From: Sinonovacula constricta
Taxonomy: Eukaryota; Mollusca; Bivalvia; Cardiida; Solecurtidae
Assembly: GCA_007844125.1 (NCBI GenBank)
Contig: CM017555.1
Span: forward strand, 28,501,194 to 28,565,193
DNA: 64,000 nucleotides
Direction: 5' to 3'
This document shows positions 1 to 12,639 of this stretch, piece after piece; the stretch's first letter is position 1, and the number at the start of each line of letters is the position of its first letter. The notes beneath the pieces were generated by a model, which was not told where the DNA came from, did no database searches, and saw nothing but the letters and a program-made list of their open reading frames with translations. The position numbers and the translations under genes are program-made.

Positions 1-217
1 CTGAGTCTGAATGACATTTTACATGAAGTACATACAATGCATAATTAGAATGAGCACAGATATGAAACATTCAATTAGCTGCAGAAAGCATGCGTTTTTA
101 ACAAGAAGATGGCTATCAGTAATATTATAGTTTAAATCATACGGATTCTTAAAAAACCCAAATGCTACAATTTTGCAATTGACTGGCGTATGGGTCTCAT
201 TTAGGTCGGATAGCAAC

Positions 218-221
<4 letters not shown>

Positions 222-259
<38 letters not shown>

Positions 260-279
260 AAACACACACACACACACAA
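222..279. repeat. (CA)n microsatellite
   Basis: CA dinucleotides run for about 58 bp, interrupted once by CTCAA. Confidence 0.95.
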
Positions 280-505
280 GTCCTGAAGAATTTCCAGTGT
301 ATAGCTGGAAATAAAAAACACAAAACATACACTTTCTTATTTTTCACTTGCTCATTTTTATTCTGTCTACTAACAAAAATACCGCCATTATATTGCTTAA
401 TTCAAAGCAGTTACTATGGCAGCAAGGAAAATGTGACTTTTACAGACTTTTATATATATTTATATATACAAGGTGAGTAACCATGTATTTCGACGGTAGC
501 GAAAC

Positions 506-584
506 TATAAATAAATAAATAAATAAATGTATAGATTTATTTATTTATTTATCTATTTATTTATTTATTTATTTATTTATATTT
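506..584. repeat. (AAAT)n / (ATTT)n inverted microsatellite
   Basis: ATAAATAAATAAATAAAT is followed after about 10 bp by TTTATTTATTTAT repeats, so the two tracts can pair as a hairpin. Confidence 0.9.
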
Positions 585-639
585 AGGGCTTATTCACCTC
601 CTTGTCTGTACAGCTCTTCTATATATGTGTTAATGCTTC

Positions 640-1300
640 GTGTATGCCATCGCTATTGGGATGTTGTTGTTGTTGTTTGTGCCGGATAATGCAAATGTAT
701 ATAGATTTCGCAACATAATGAAAATGCAAATCTTACTTTGGCGACTCTCAGCCATGAATATGAATGAGGAAATGAGAATCTGAACTTTAATGAAAAATTT
801 AAAGCAGTCACGTGATCGGGAGTAGGCATTCTTATTCAAAGAAAAACACAGTTTGTAATTATGTGATAACGAAAGTAGTGTTTCTGTAAATATTCGAATC
901 TCAAACTCTCATTAGAATACTTCATTAGATAAGAGCGATTTAAACAGATGACTCTTTATCACCAATATTTTCTTTGAAAAACGCATTCCCTGAGGTTTAT
1001 GCTTGTCTTTTCCATCGTTGAATGTATGATTTGATTTGATGAATATAAAGTAAGAATTTTCCTATTCAAGTACGCCAAACCGTCGCCAACAGATTGTTTG
1101 TGTCACGCATATCTCGATAAAATTCCCCAGAAAATAACAGGTTTTCAAAAATGCTTCAAATACAGATATTTCAGAAGGTGGAGCACCAATAACCTCCGAA
1201 AGCGTCTGAAAGCGATCTGTCACCAAGGTTACAGTATGTCATATACAGCATTATATGAAAACATGGTACATACGTATTTTCCGAAAAGAAACTAACCATT
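640..1300 (+). repeat. Diverged large-unit repeat, segment X, first copy
   Basis: It matches 6570-7570 in order: ATGCAAATGTAT, CGTGATC-GGAG, TGTTTCTGTAAATATTC, CAAGTACGCC, GCCGCCAACAGA-like and AATTCCCCA blocks. The 65-codon frame inside is not conserved in the second copy, so it is not called a gene. Confidence 0.6.
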
Positions 1301-1683
1301 GATGTTTAAAAGGCGCATTTTAAGTTTTAACACACTATCTTTTTATATGCACTTTAGTAAAAATACAAGTTTCATTGTAAACTGTTTGTTGTTGTTTTTT
1401 AAGAAAAAATAATGTAATGTTGCACAGAAAATACAGAAGCAGAGAAATCCAGTGTCTAAAGAACGTTATTTAAATGATAGTAAACAAACAAACAAATAAA
1501 ACTTGTTTGTTTGTTCATTACATCGTACAGTGGAAAGTAAAGTCAGCATCGTACCTTTTTTTATCAAGTTTGCTTAAAATTTTCACCATTTTGAATGCTA
1601 TGGGTGAGTAAATAATTGGACGTATAAACACCCATATCGAAATAATATCATATTCTTTTCTAAACACTGCATTATTTTTCAAT

Positions 1684-1955
1684 GACGTCACTACTTTCGT
1701 CATAACTTATAGAAAATATCAGCGCTTGGACATTTTGTATTCAAATGGATCGTTTTTCTTTTCATTGCAAGCATTTGAGAAACTTGTCAGGAAGTGTGGG
1801 GTTAAGAGCTCTGTAAATCCGGTTTAAGCACCCCAGTCGGTATATATTGCCGACTGACCGTTCCAAAACGGTAACTGTCGGGTTTGCTCTTTTCGTTAAA
1901 TGACTCATCACAAATTTGTTCTTACTTTTCGCTTGCATATGAAATATGCAGGTTT
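1684..1955 (+). mobile_element. A-family interspersed repeat, copy A1
   Basis: It shares with the other A copies a 5' segment (GACGTCACTAC, then ATAGAAAATATCAGCGCTTG), a core (TTTAAGCACCCCAGTCGG, then GACTGACCGTTCC) and the GTCGGGTTTGCTCTTTTCG block. The usual 3' end is missing. No clear tRNA A and B boxes were seen, so the class is open. Confidence 0.7.
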
Positions 1956-2035
1956 ATGCACCCGATGCAGGTGCTTAGAGTTAGTTGTTTAACTTTGACG
2001 GAATATTTTTATTTACACTGTTTGTTTGATAGACA

Positions 2036-2190
2036 AATTCTTTAGGAAGTGCGAGGTTGCGGCGTTCCACAAACCAGGATTAAGCACCCCAGTCGGTCCT
2101 TTTTCCGATTGACCGTTCCAAGGCGGTAACTGATGTTTTTTCTTTTTGCATTTTATGTCTCGTCTCTGTGTTTTTGTCACATTTACATTA
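2036..2190 (+). mobile_element. A-family repeat, copy A2 (diverged core)
   Basis: It carries AGGAAGTGCGAGGTTG, TTAAGCACCCCAGTCGG and GACCGTTCCAAGGCGG in the same order as A1, but the 3' half is diverged. It lies directly after A1, so the two form a short local tandem. Confidence 0.6.
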
Positions 2191-2689
2191 ACCCTGTTTG
2201 CCTTTGTCTGGTAGATTAAATTTTAATATTTGTGGAAATTTTGATATGACCTTTTCTTAGTTACCTAAATATGTCAATAGCAGTTCATCAATACTTATAA
2301 ACGGTTTTCTACGCTAAGATTAGGAAAGTACGTGTACTTGGTATACTCGGTCTTTTAAATATGTCATTAACGATAGAAAAAAATCACCGTATAAACATGT
2401 ATTTGTAATCAAATTGTCACTCACATTTATAAGAAAACTGTTTTTAGACCTTACAAGGGAGGACTGTGTAAATGTCTCACAGTGTGCCGCTATGTGTTAA
2501 TTGAAAACAGCAAATTGTATCTTTTTTTTTAAATAACAGTATTCTCTAACAATTTATAATTGTTTGATTTATTGTGTCATTATTGCTTTACACAAAAATC
2601 TATTGACAAAATCTATTTGATCTGCGATTAAAAGAAAACCCAGTAACATAAGCTGCTACCAGATGAACCGTCTTGCGATTTGTAAGGTA

Positions 2690-4310
2690 CCTGCGACTGC
2701 TTTATAATCACAAAAACCATCGTTCAGGGATATTGAGATTCGTCAGGAACAACTCCGTTCACAGATCGTAACCAATCATAACGGAATCGCAGCGCAGGTT
2801 TTGCCAAGCTATGAGAAGGGTTCAAATTTTAAACTGATTCATTCATAAAGATATTAAACTATTAGTATACTTTTAAGTAACGGTTTGCAAGTTAAGTTTA
2901 CTATCCCAAATTTGTGCCGTATATAATTCATACAAATTCAACAGTTTCGCTATGTGAGTATTACCAGTTACAGTGGTCCGAACATCGGCATGTCTTGGCA
3001 TTAAACGATAAAAACATTGTCCAACTTGGAATTTTTATAACTACAGTTCCATTGACATTCGTATGTAGCTTAATGTCAAAAGGAACTTGCAATGTGAATT
3101 TAGAGATAGCTTTCAGGGTTTTCGTATACTTATAGTTTCAGGTAAGTTTTCGTTTAAAGAAAGCAATATGCAAATAACAAACACTACTGTTGTTAAATGT
3201 AAGCGGATGTGTCCGTAAATTTGTAAAGAGCCGACCGTTTTCAAAATGTTCCACTGTAGTTTCTTCTATGTTCTTTGAGCTAAGTATATTGTCTTGTAAG
3301 GAATCAAATGCACTTAAAGTCAATTGTCTCCGGTTTCATATTTCTTGTTTTTATACTAATAATCCGTCGTTGCATGTGTGGCCTGGTGTGGTTAGGTTAC
3401 ATATACGTATCGTATCTTTCGAAGATTGGTGGTTGGTTGGTGATTGGTTCTATGCTGCAATGTTTCTGTCTACCCAAGCACAAACTGGCTACTTATTATA
3501 TTGATATTGAGTATGCATGTAGTTTGATGGAAGCATTTATATATCGTTTGGAATAATAAGTCAAATGCCGAAAGAAAGAAGGCTGTTTCCAACTTGTAAA
3601 CTTTTAAATCATATCATACTATAAGGGGTTTAAATTAGGTACAATAGTAAAACTTCTGCTTGACATAAAGACAATGGATGCTAAAAAAATGCTCTTCTGA
3701 TGATTAAAAAACGTATGGTGCGCAACAGCATGTAAATATAATCCAGCCTTCCTGGAATATAAAACTGTACATCGCCCTTTTTATTCAATGGATTAAAATC
3801 CAGAAAGATGTTCAAAAACATTCATAAGTCAGAAATTTCCAGTGTATATTTCTACCACATTAAACAGCACAGTTGCGTCAAAACATTTCTCGCAAGACTG
3901 TTTTATTTTGTTATAAAATAAGCTCTTCCCAAAAGAAATCAACTTTTTTTACTTCAAGTCTTAGCAACCTGTTATAATATACACGGATAGATTGTAGAGG
4001 TTACTTGTAACAGTAGAGCCTCCTGTGATCTTATATATCTGCCCTGTAATCTACCATGTAATCAAAATACTATAGGTATCATCTCCGGCTAATCAGATAA
4101 CAATTTTAGATGCCAGCATAAATGAACGAAAGCATGTAAGCCAAGATGCAATCTTTTTGATTCAGGGCGGGATGTCAATTTTCGGATCGATGTTCCGACA
4201 ACGGTCAAATAACCAAGTGGTCAGATATATGTCGCTTTGCATAGTAGTATGTAGTTGCGTGTAGGTGCTTATAGGTGTTGGTTATGTCTTAACATCAGGT
4301 TATACTTAAA
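2690..4310 (+). repeat. Diverged large-unit repeat, segment Y, first copy
   Basis: It shares ordered blocks with 9300-12400, 12830-15000 and 23300-26350: GGAACAACTCCG, a TGTGTCC-TAAA block, CAACCTGTTA, AATACTATAGGTA-CATCTCCGGC and GCAATCTT-TTGA. Frames are broken between copies, so a non-coding unit is inferred. Confidence 0.6.
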
Positions 4311-5409
4311 CTGTATGAATTTCCCTACTGAACTGCATGGCTGCAAAATATAGTTGTTTTTGTCTGTTTATTGTTGGTGTAATTGTTTTGTACATATAAT
4401 GGAAATTTGAAAAATGGAATTTTTTTTTCAAACACTCCCAACATATTCTCAGACAGTGGAAAAATAACTGCGTGCATATACCACAGTAACTGTTGTAAAG
4501 ACTAACAAGCATCAAATAGGGATGAGAAAGCTGGATTGGAGCTTTATTTTAAAGGCTAGTCAGTCATGTTTTGTCACCTCTGAGTTGAATATTGCTCTAC
4601 ACAAAACCCATTTTATGTATATAAACAACTAGTCTTGGAGTCGAAGAAATGCTTTTAATGAATCACCTGAAAGGTGAAGTTTGTACAAATGCCTGTCCAC
4701 AAGTTTGTCTTAACAATGAATAGTTTTCAAAACTTGCAAGGTCATCTTCTTGTCTTAGGTCATTAGATTAAACCGTAAGCTCAACAGCAAATTTAGTCAT
4801 TTAATCATATAAAAACAACGCAGCAAGTGTAATTCGAGTCAAGAACTTCAAGTCTGATAACTAAGCAAGCTATCAACTATACCTCCTAGGACGATGCTGC
4901 ATGTTTATTGTTCATTTTTTCTTTTGTTTTAGTGTCTGTGTTTTATATTGACTCACATGTAACAGTCTTCGATGAATAAATGTTAAAAAAGGACTTTTCG
5001 ACTTTGCTGCAATTAATTTGTTTGATTTTATTCGCAAAGAATTTACATTGCACCTGCGATGTGGGAAATAAAATATACACCATTCGTAAAGTATTTCTGA
5101 ATAACTACAAGTACGGTCTTACAAGTATACAGTCATAAATATACATACACATGTAGCTACAGTATTCCTAATTGTCAATAAATAATAAAATATATAAAAT
5201 AAATTCCATAATCGATTAATATGTTTAACATACATGAACACAACTTATAGCAACATAATTGTCATTTTTTTTCTGCATTTTTTATTTTTCTGCAATGTTA
5301 TGTATTTACGTTTTGTTAAACATTCTGCATTTGAAGATGGATGTACCTACCCTTTATTTGTATCACATATATATCCATCTTGATTTCCGTATATAATTCT
5401 GCGTAAAGT
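4311..5409. other. Gene-free AT-rich stretch
   Basis: No frame above about 70 codons and no clear repeat boundary. The part from about 5000 has weak similarity to about 16000-16370 and probably belongs to the large diverged unit. Confidence 0.6.
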
Positions 5410-5570
5410 CCCCTTTAACGAGTTACAGTTTTCATTAGCGTATCTGATTTGTATATGATTAAGATGAAAAAGATATGACATCAATTAATCAAAATAACAG
5501 CAACGCCGAACTTCTCATCAAGATTCTATGTCTGATGAAGAATCAAGAAAATACTCGGCAACGGCGATCG
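5410..5570 (+). repeat. Diverged large-unit repeat, segment Z
   Basis: ACAGTTTTCATTAGCGTATC, GATATGACATCAATTAAT and TCATCAAGATTC align with 16395-16540 and 21108-21240, placing it as an older relative of the duplicon. Confidence 0.55.
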
Positions 5571-6569
5571 CAATGACGTGTCAAAGACGATGGCATGCTT
5601 TTTGTTGAACGTCCGAAACTTATTACTCTTCAAGGTAATACATACAACATGACAGAAATGCAGGATACAAGAAAATGTAAAAATGAAAAGTTCGTTTAAC
5701 AGCCTTGACATTTCGGTCCGTGTATTTTTTATTTATTTATTTATTTAATTATTTTGATGTATTGTTTTTGTTTGTTTTAATGTTGTTGTCTTTTAGTTTG
5801 TTTGTTGTTGTTGTTTTTGTTGTGTGTTTTTTTTTTTGTTTTGTTTCTGTTTTGTCCAAAAAGGTTAAGAAGAGTTCGCACTTGTGATGTCAGAAAAAGT
5901 TATTGTCCGGTTTGGTTTATATAAATGACATTAGAAGACAAACTACCATAACCCAACATCAGATTTAAAAAAAAAATAAAAAAAACATTAAAAGAAATTA
6001 TTTGATCCGGTTCAGCCCGCAAAATCTTAGTGTCAGTTAATGCTGGTTTCAATTGCTATCTATGGATGCAATTATGAAACTGTCCTGTAATGCGTTACCT
6101 TTCTACACTAACGTTTAGTTGAGCTGGTAACAATGCAACAGACATATATTATATATATTTTTAATGCATTGCAGCAACAGGAACTGCTGAGGAACAGCCT
6201 CCCACCTGACATAACATCAGCAGGCTCAGTTGAGTGGTTCAAAGCCCAACTAGCCAAACACTTTTTTAATACATAGTTCTCTTATTCTTAGCGCATCACT
6301 GTAAATACTCTCACTTTGTTTTCCAATTTCTGTCTTTGTGCGAAATCCCCTGGCAATAATACTCAAAGTGTTGAGTGCGGCCAGTATCCGGTAGAAGTAG
6401 AAGAACTAAACGCGGTGAGGTGTTTGGGATTACTAGTCGAACTACCAATTATAATCGAAAAATAAGATTATAATGTTTTATTACCTTTAAATAATTAAAT
6501 CGGAGTGTTATTCAACTGGTTTGTATGTGCTGATGTATGTGTTCAAGCAACGTAAACTCCATCGATATT
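5571..6569. other. Gene-free stretch with T/G-rich tract
   Basis: A T-rich, GTT-rich tract lies at 5720-5860 and generates a Phe/Val-rich frame. CAGCAACAGGAACTGCTGAG near 6172 starts a slightly higher-GC stretch to about 6390 with no assignable product. Confidence 0.5.
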
Positions 6570-7570
6570 TTGGTTTTTTGAGGCGGGATTATGCAAATGT
6601 ATCAGGACTTTGCGGAATAAAAGTAAAGCTCATAACGTACAAAAGTTGCCCTCTAATTTTGTGATATTAAAACATCTACTGAATATTCAATATGATCACT
6701 TGATTGTGATTGTCAATTTGTTTGTTTGTTTATTGGGTTAATCCTCCCACCAGCAGTATTTCAGTTGTCTGCAGAGTGTGTCCACTTGAAGCAGATAAAG
6801 AGCTGCCTTCACTGAGTATAGCATGCCGTGATAACACACCCAGTGACATAATCATTACACCGGGCCAACCAGTCGTGGAACTATCCTTATATTTGCATTA
6901 GCGTTAGCTAAAGAGAGCTATAACACTACCATTTTTATCGACTTTGGTATGTCGCGGCCCGAGATCGAACTCGGGGTCTCCCGTACCTGGAGACGAAACT
7001 ATAACGATTGCGCTACCAGGTCCGGTCGATTTTAAATGTAATTTATCTATTTCGAAAACCCTGATATCCAACTTAGAGGTCAATAAGAAGTTACATTGTG
7101 TGAATATGAAATTGTTAGTTCGGCGACCATCACTCATAAATGTGTACGTGGAAATTTCCAACTGCACTCGTCGAGAAATGAAAAACAGTAACGTGATCAG
7201 GAGAAGGTCAATCGGATTCAAAGAAAGCACACAGATTGCAGTTATGTGACAACAAAAGAATTGTTTCTGTGAATATTCAAACTTCAAACTGTCATTAGGA
7301 CTATTTTCAAAATAAACGTATGTTTTATCTTTATTATTATCTTCTTAAAACATTCGTTAAAATGATGCTTGTCTTTTTAATTTTGAATGTATAATTTGCT
7401 TTAATGATTATAAAGCAGGTCTTGCGCAAATCAAGTACGCCTAACTGCCGCCAACAGAATGTTTGCATCAGACATCAGTCGATAGAATTCCCCATAAGAG
7501 GAGATTAAAAACTTTAAATACAGACATGCCTAAGGCTGGAAGGCTGATGACGTCTGAAAGTGAGCGGATA
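6570..7570 (+). repeat. Diverged large-unit repeat, segment X, second copy (holds SINE C1)
   Basis: It is collinear with 640-1300 at an offset of about 6.4 kb. The extra length is mostly SINE C1. The frame overlapping the SINE is an artefact. Confidence 0.6.
6717..7026 (-). mobile_element. C-family tRNA-headed SINE, copy C1, full head
   Basis: On the minus strand it starts CCGGACCTGGTAGCGCAATC (A box TGGTAGCGCAATCG). It has B box GAGTTCGATCTCG, the C body and an (AAAC)n tail, seen as TTTG repeats at 6718-6732. This copy shows the most complete head of the family. It is inserted in one member of the diverged 0.6/6.6-kb duplicated segment. Confidence 0.85.
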
Positions 7571-9229
7571 ACTTGGTACCCTGGGGACAAAATTTTATAA
7601 ACAACGGTATATATAATAATGATACGTACCTATTTTTCAAAAACAATTCATACAAAGGATGTAAGAAATTACGTTATAATCGCTATTACAATAACTTGCA
7701 TATGAACTTTATTGAAGCTATACTATTTATAGTAAACCGTTTTAAAATATCACAAGTAAAATCGTACTATGCAAAAAGTACAGAAGATGCAACCAGTATC
7801 TGAATACCGTCATTTAAATGCATGTGAAATTATTTTATCAGATATTCAACCGTACAAAGAATTGACGAATCAGCGATCTAACTTCAAGTTTGCAGAAATT
7901 TGTTGGGAAGACTATGAATAAGATAGGGATACGAATTGTTGGGATGAACAAATGTGATTTGATAAAGTTAATTTAAAAAAGAATATTAAAGTCAAGTAAA
8001 AGACCTTACTTCAATACAGATATAAACGACCTAGTAAATGAACAGACAGCAATTTAAAGATTCTTAGACAGTTAATGCAAGAACAACTCTTTGACTCTTT
8101 ATACTTCATTACATAGGTCATATATGTATACATTAGATTTCATTAAATCACAAATTGTGTAATATGTGTTTATTACTAAAATACGATAGAACATATTTTG
8201 CATGGTAACGGTGGTAATTTGCAAAACAAAGCTTCTATCTAAAAGAGCATTTTACTCTAAAAATTATAATGTACATATCCTTGACCAAATGAAACTTGGT
8301 CTGTAAAATATTCCACTAACGACATAAAAATACGCTGTAAATAAACACATTTTTACTCTCTAAGTCTAACAATGATTTATTACAAAGCTTTTGTAAGACG
8401 TTACTAGTGAGACACGGTGTCATTTTCGTCAGATAAGATCTGAAGTGCTTCGTGAAAACCCAAATGTTGTACTATGTTTATTTTTCTTAAATATGACACC
8501 ACCTCTTATGAATTTCAAGGTGGTTATTTGCAGTATAATTTTTACATCTGCAGACACTTTTTATAGGTTAAGACATACATGCACATACATTTTTTTATAA
8601 AGTGCAAAAATTATATTTACGTCCATTATTTCTACCAGCAGAGTACTAGAGTAGTAAATTCAAATCGAAAACAAGAAGAGATCCTTCATGAAGTATCCAA
8701 AGGCGACTTGTGTTTCATTCTTTAACGAATACCCGTTTTACAACTGATTTGTTGAATTTATTGTAATGATGTTGCTTTGCAAAGACTTATGTTTCAACGG
8801 TCCAATAATTTAATACAGCATTTGGTTTAATTGCTCAGGAAAATAGACCTTCCCCATATTTCATAGCTTTAAAATAAAGAATAAGAATGAACAAATAATG
8901 ATCTTGAGATATTAATTAAAATATTTTACCGTATGTATAATAGCGTTTATTCATGTTAAACTGTATTTGACGATATCGAAGCAAATATCATCATGTTGTA
9001 ATTAAACTTTTGTTATATTGACAGTATGTATATCTGATAAACGCAATAGCCGAACCAATTGTAGAACCTTAATTGGAATATAAACTCTGTTGACCAGGAA
9101 CACAGAAACACGTATGTAACTGGCATTAGAAATGTGACACATAATTGATGCACACATACAAAAATGTTTGGGAATGAGAGTTACCGTTCGGCATATAACT
9201 CAAATTCGTTTGCATATAATTGGTCGACC
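7571..9229. other. Gene-free AT-rich stretch
   Basis: Nothing coding or structured was recognised; a 76-codon frame at 7573-7803 is of chance length and composition. Confidence 0.6.
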
Positions 9230-12200
9230 TAACTGCAACAGCTGAACGATAATAGGAATAAACAGTGATGGCAGTGGCCATAAGTTATATCGCCTATATG
9301 CACCACAGGAAAGTTGCGATGTAACAAAGAACAACTCCGGTCAACGATGGTAACCGATTGGCATTCAGTCGCACAAGGCAGGTTTGACCAGTATAGGAGA
9401 AGGGTTAATGTCAAAATTAAATCTTCTTCCGTATGTATAATCTTTTCTCCATTTTGCAAATATACTATATTTGTTGTGACTGCACTGTATTTTTGTAACA
9501 GCATTTTACAAGATGACCTAAAGTATCCGGGTCTGCCTGTATTTATTTACGCTAGTAATGCCCGATTCATTAATTAACAATTCTGCTTGTCTTCTTCTGC
9601 GTTATATGACTTATATAAGTTATTCACCATCTGGGCCTATTCTCTTACTGCCTTTCCATCAATATTGGTGTGTAGTAAAATGTAAATTGACTGCAATATT
9701 TATACAGCAATAGCTTCTATGACAATATGCATGGTATCGGGTTACATGCCTTTTAACGTTTGTGTTATACATAGAATTGTTGCTATTTAGAAGTGCACGT
9801 TGATTGCAAATTATATAAACACAACTTGAAGAGATTGATGGCAATGTTTATTGTGGATATTGATCCGGACTGTGTAACATCTGAATGCCAAGAGCATACA
9901 GAGCACAATGCAAATAATAAAACAAGATTGCTGTTGTGAATGAGTGTGTCCATAAAACCTCAAACAATCAACCTATTTGAATAGATTCAATAGTTTTCGA
10001 AGTTTGCAACTGGAAGTGCCTTCTACATTTATGTTCCGAATCTTCGATTGTCCCATGCTAAGTACACTAGACTGAATAAATATAAATATGTTAAAATGAG
10101 AAAGATTTAATTTTCAAAAAATCACAAACGCTTGAAGTTAATCGTCCCTGATTTCATGTTTGTGTGTTTTCTTATACTAGGGAAGCATCGCTGGTGCGTC
10201 TATGCTACAAAAACTTACACTTCGAAGATTGATTCTGGTGGATTTGTGGTGTACTAAGATATACTATTTAACAAGACACAAACAGGCTACTAATGCAAAT
10301 GTAACTAAATAATCATTGTAACTTGATGGATGCATTTACATTTACATTGGAATATACAGTCATATGCAATACCGAAGATACAGAAGCCTGATTGCAGCTC
10401 TTAAATCATCACAATACATTAAAGGCTTCAATACAGCCACATACCTTGGTAACAAGGTTGCTTGACATAATTTGAATGGTTCGCGTAAAATGCTATCATT
10501 ACACAACATCTAAATTTGCATATATACTTGATGAGGTTAACATTTTAACTGAGAACATTTGCTATAGAAAGTAATTCTTCATTAATGAATGACAACAAAA
10601 ATCGAATTGCTTGCACCTTAAACGTTATACCTGTGTCATGGTTTAATAAACAAAATCAAACTGTAAATATTGAAATGTTTACTACTGATGTGTAGTGTGA
10701 AAATACCCAAGTGGCGAATATTTTCGTAAACACAGTTTAGTGTGTGTTGTATGCAACTGTATGCTGTTTTGCTAATGAATCGTTAAAGTTGAATCAAATA
10801 TTTGTATCATGTTTTGACAAATATTTGATTGTATCAAATTATTTCGAAAATACCAGCTATACCAAAAGTGTTCAGTCTGTGTCATTGAATGGATTAGTTT
10901 AACTTAAACAACCCAATATTAGTTACCTGATTAACATCTATCTGAAAATAGAAGCAATACACTACAATTGCCCCTACAGATATACATGTCCCATGTTAAC
11001 CACACTGCACAGCAAACATTTTTAAAATTAAACACACACAAACAAACAATAACAATAGCAGCAGCAACAAGAACAAAGGAAAAACTTTCGGCTACATACC
11101 TTAAGTTATATTACCATCAACGTCGTTGTGTATTTTTAAAGTAAATAATAATGTCCGCATATTTCCCTCATCTATAGATTTACCTCTAATAAACGAAGGA
11201 AAATGATATCTTCTTTTGAACAAATGATAACAAAAAATTGCCAACATAATATTCTTTTGGACGAAAATGAAACATTACATGAGCATAGTGAGTAAACATA
11301 ACAAATTGTGTTTTAGTCTCTAGTTAAAATTCTTTGCTTTGAGTGATTTGGCAATGTTTGCTCTAAAAATGGTTGTGTTTCTTTAAGAGATTTGGCACAG
11401 TGTATCATAAAAACGAAAATGGTAGCTTAGAAAAAAAATCAGATAAAGGACGGTATGCTAATTCATTTTAAGAGGACAAACGTAGTAGATGGCAAACTGT
11501 CTGGTACATTTTGCCAACATAAAATAGAGGATGAGAATTGCACTGTATCTTGTCCTAGATCGATATAACGCGAGATTTAAAAGAAATGTCGAATATAGTA
11601 ACTGATAAACTAAGGTGTACTATTAAGAGTAAGCATTTGGCATATACATACGATAGCTAAAGGTTTTCATATGTTGTTGTATCAAATAGATATATCAGCC
11701 AAAATTAAAACCTCATTTTCTACGCTTGTTTAAAAAAACAGCAAATAATCGCTCAATGCGATTCTATTATATTGCTGAAAATGCATAGTACTTGATAATA
11801 TACGATATGATACATCAATTAATATTTGAAGCCAGCTGCTACTGTAATATACCCACATGTAAATATAATTTAGACTTAAAGGTTTAATTAAATCTCCGTG
11901 ATTCAGCTTTATATAGTAGTGTCAAGTGAATACAATTTGTTCCCAAATATTCAAAGCAGTCCGAGATTTCAAATATATCTTACCACACGTAATGGTAAAA
12001 CTGTGTCTGTTTCATTGTATGGCTTCATGTGTTCGTACAATTTAACATTTGATTTGTGTTGTGTGTTACAATGAAAGTCTCGGGATTGCCATTATCATTC
12101 CTAATTCAAGACCAAGCAACCTGTTACAATAGATAATGACAGATTGTACATGCTAATGACCATGAGGGAGCCGTGTATGATCGTGTTATCTGTTATGTGA

Positions 12201-12410
12201 TCAAGGTACTATAGGTAGCATCTCCGGCTTCTTAGATGTGATCTTAGGTACAGGCATAAATGGACGAAAGTATGTTAGCGAAGATGCAATCTTCTTGAAA
12301 CGGGGCCCGAGGGCTATGTTGAGATTGGTGTATGAGTCCTTACTGACAACGGACAAATAGCCGAGTGAACCGCGTATGTAGTTCTATATGCAATAACATG
12401 CACTAGATAT
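9230..12410 (+). repeat. Diverged large-unit repeat, segment Y, second copy
   Basis: It starts with AACAACTCCGGTCAACGATG and continues collinear with the first copy to CTATAGGTAGCATCTCCGGC at about 12213. It is longer than copy 1 through inserted AT-rich sequence. No reading frame is kept between copies. Confidence 0.55.
10792..10830. repeat. 14-bp perfect inverted repeat
   Basis: AATCAAATATTTGT (10792-10805) pairs with ACAAATATTTGATT (10817-10830) around an 11-nt loop. Confidence 0.7.
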
Positions 12411-12639
12411 AATGTAGATTCAGTGCAGAAAAAATATTAATGTTTTACTAGAAAACATACAACAGCTCCGTTACTTTTCGTTACAAATTGTAAAGTAGAA
12501 AGTATCAAAGGCAGATGTGAAAAGGAAGAAGACAGACGGATTACTGGGTTTGGACATGAACAGGTTGAAGACCTTATTATTGAGATTACGAACACTAGAA
12601 GGGCAAGAATATGTTTCAACGGGGGTTGTCGTCTCCTAT

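Noticed and set aside
6904..7287. 127-codon minus-strand frame
   Set aside because: Half of it is the head of SINE C1. The rest is not open in the matching segment at 0.8-1.3 kb.
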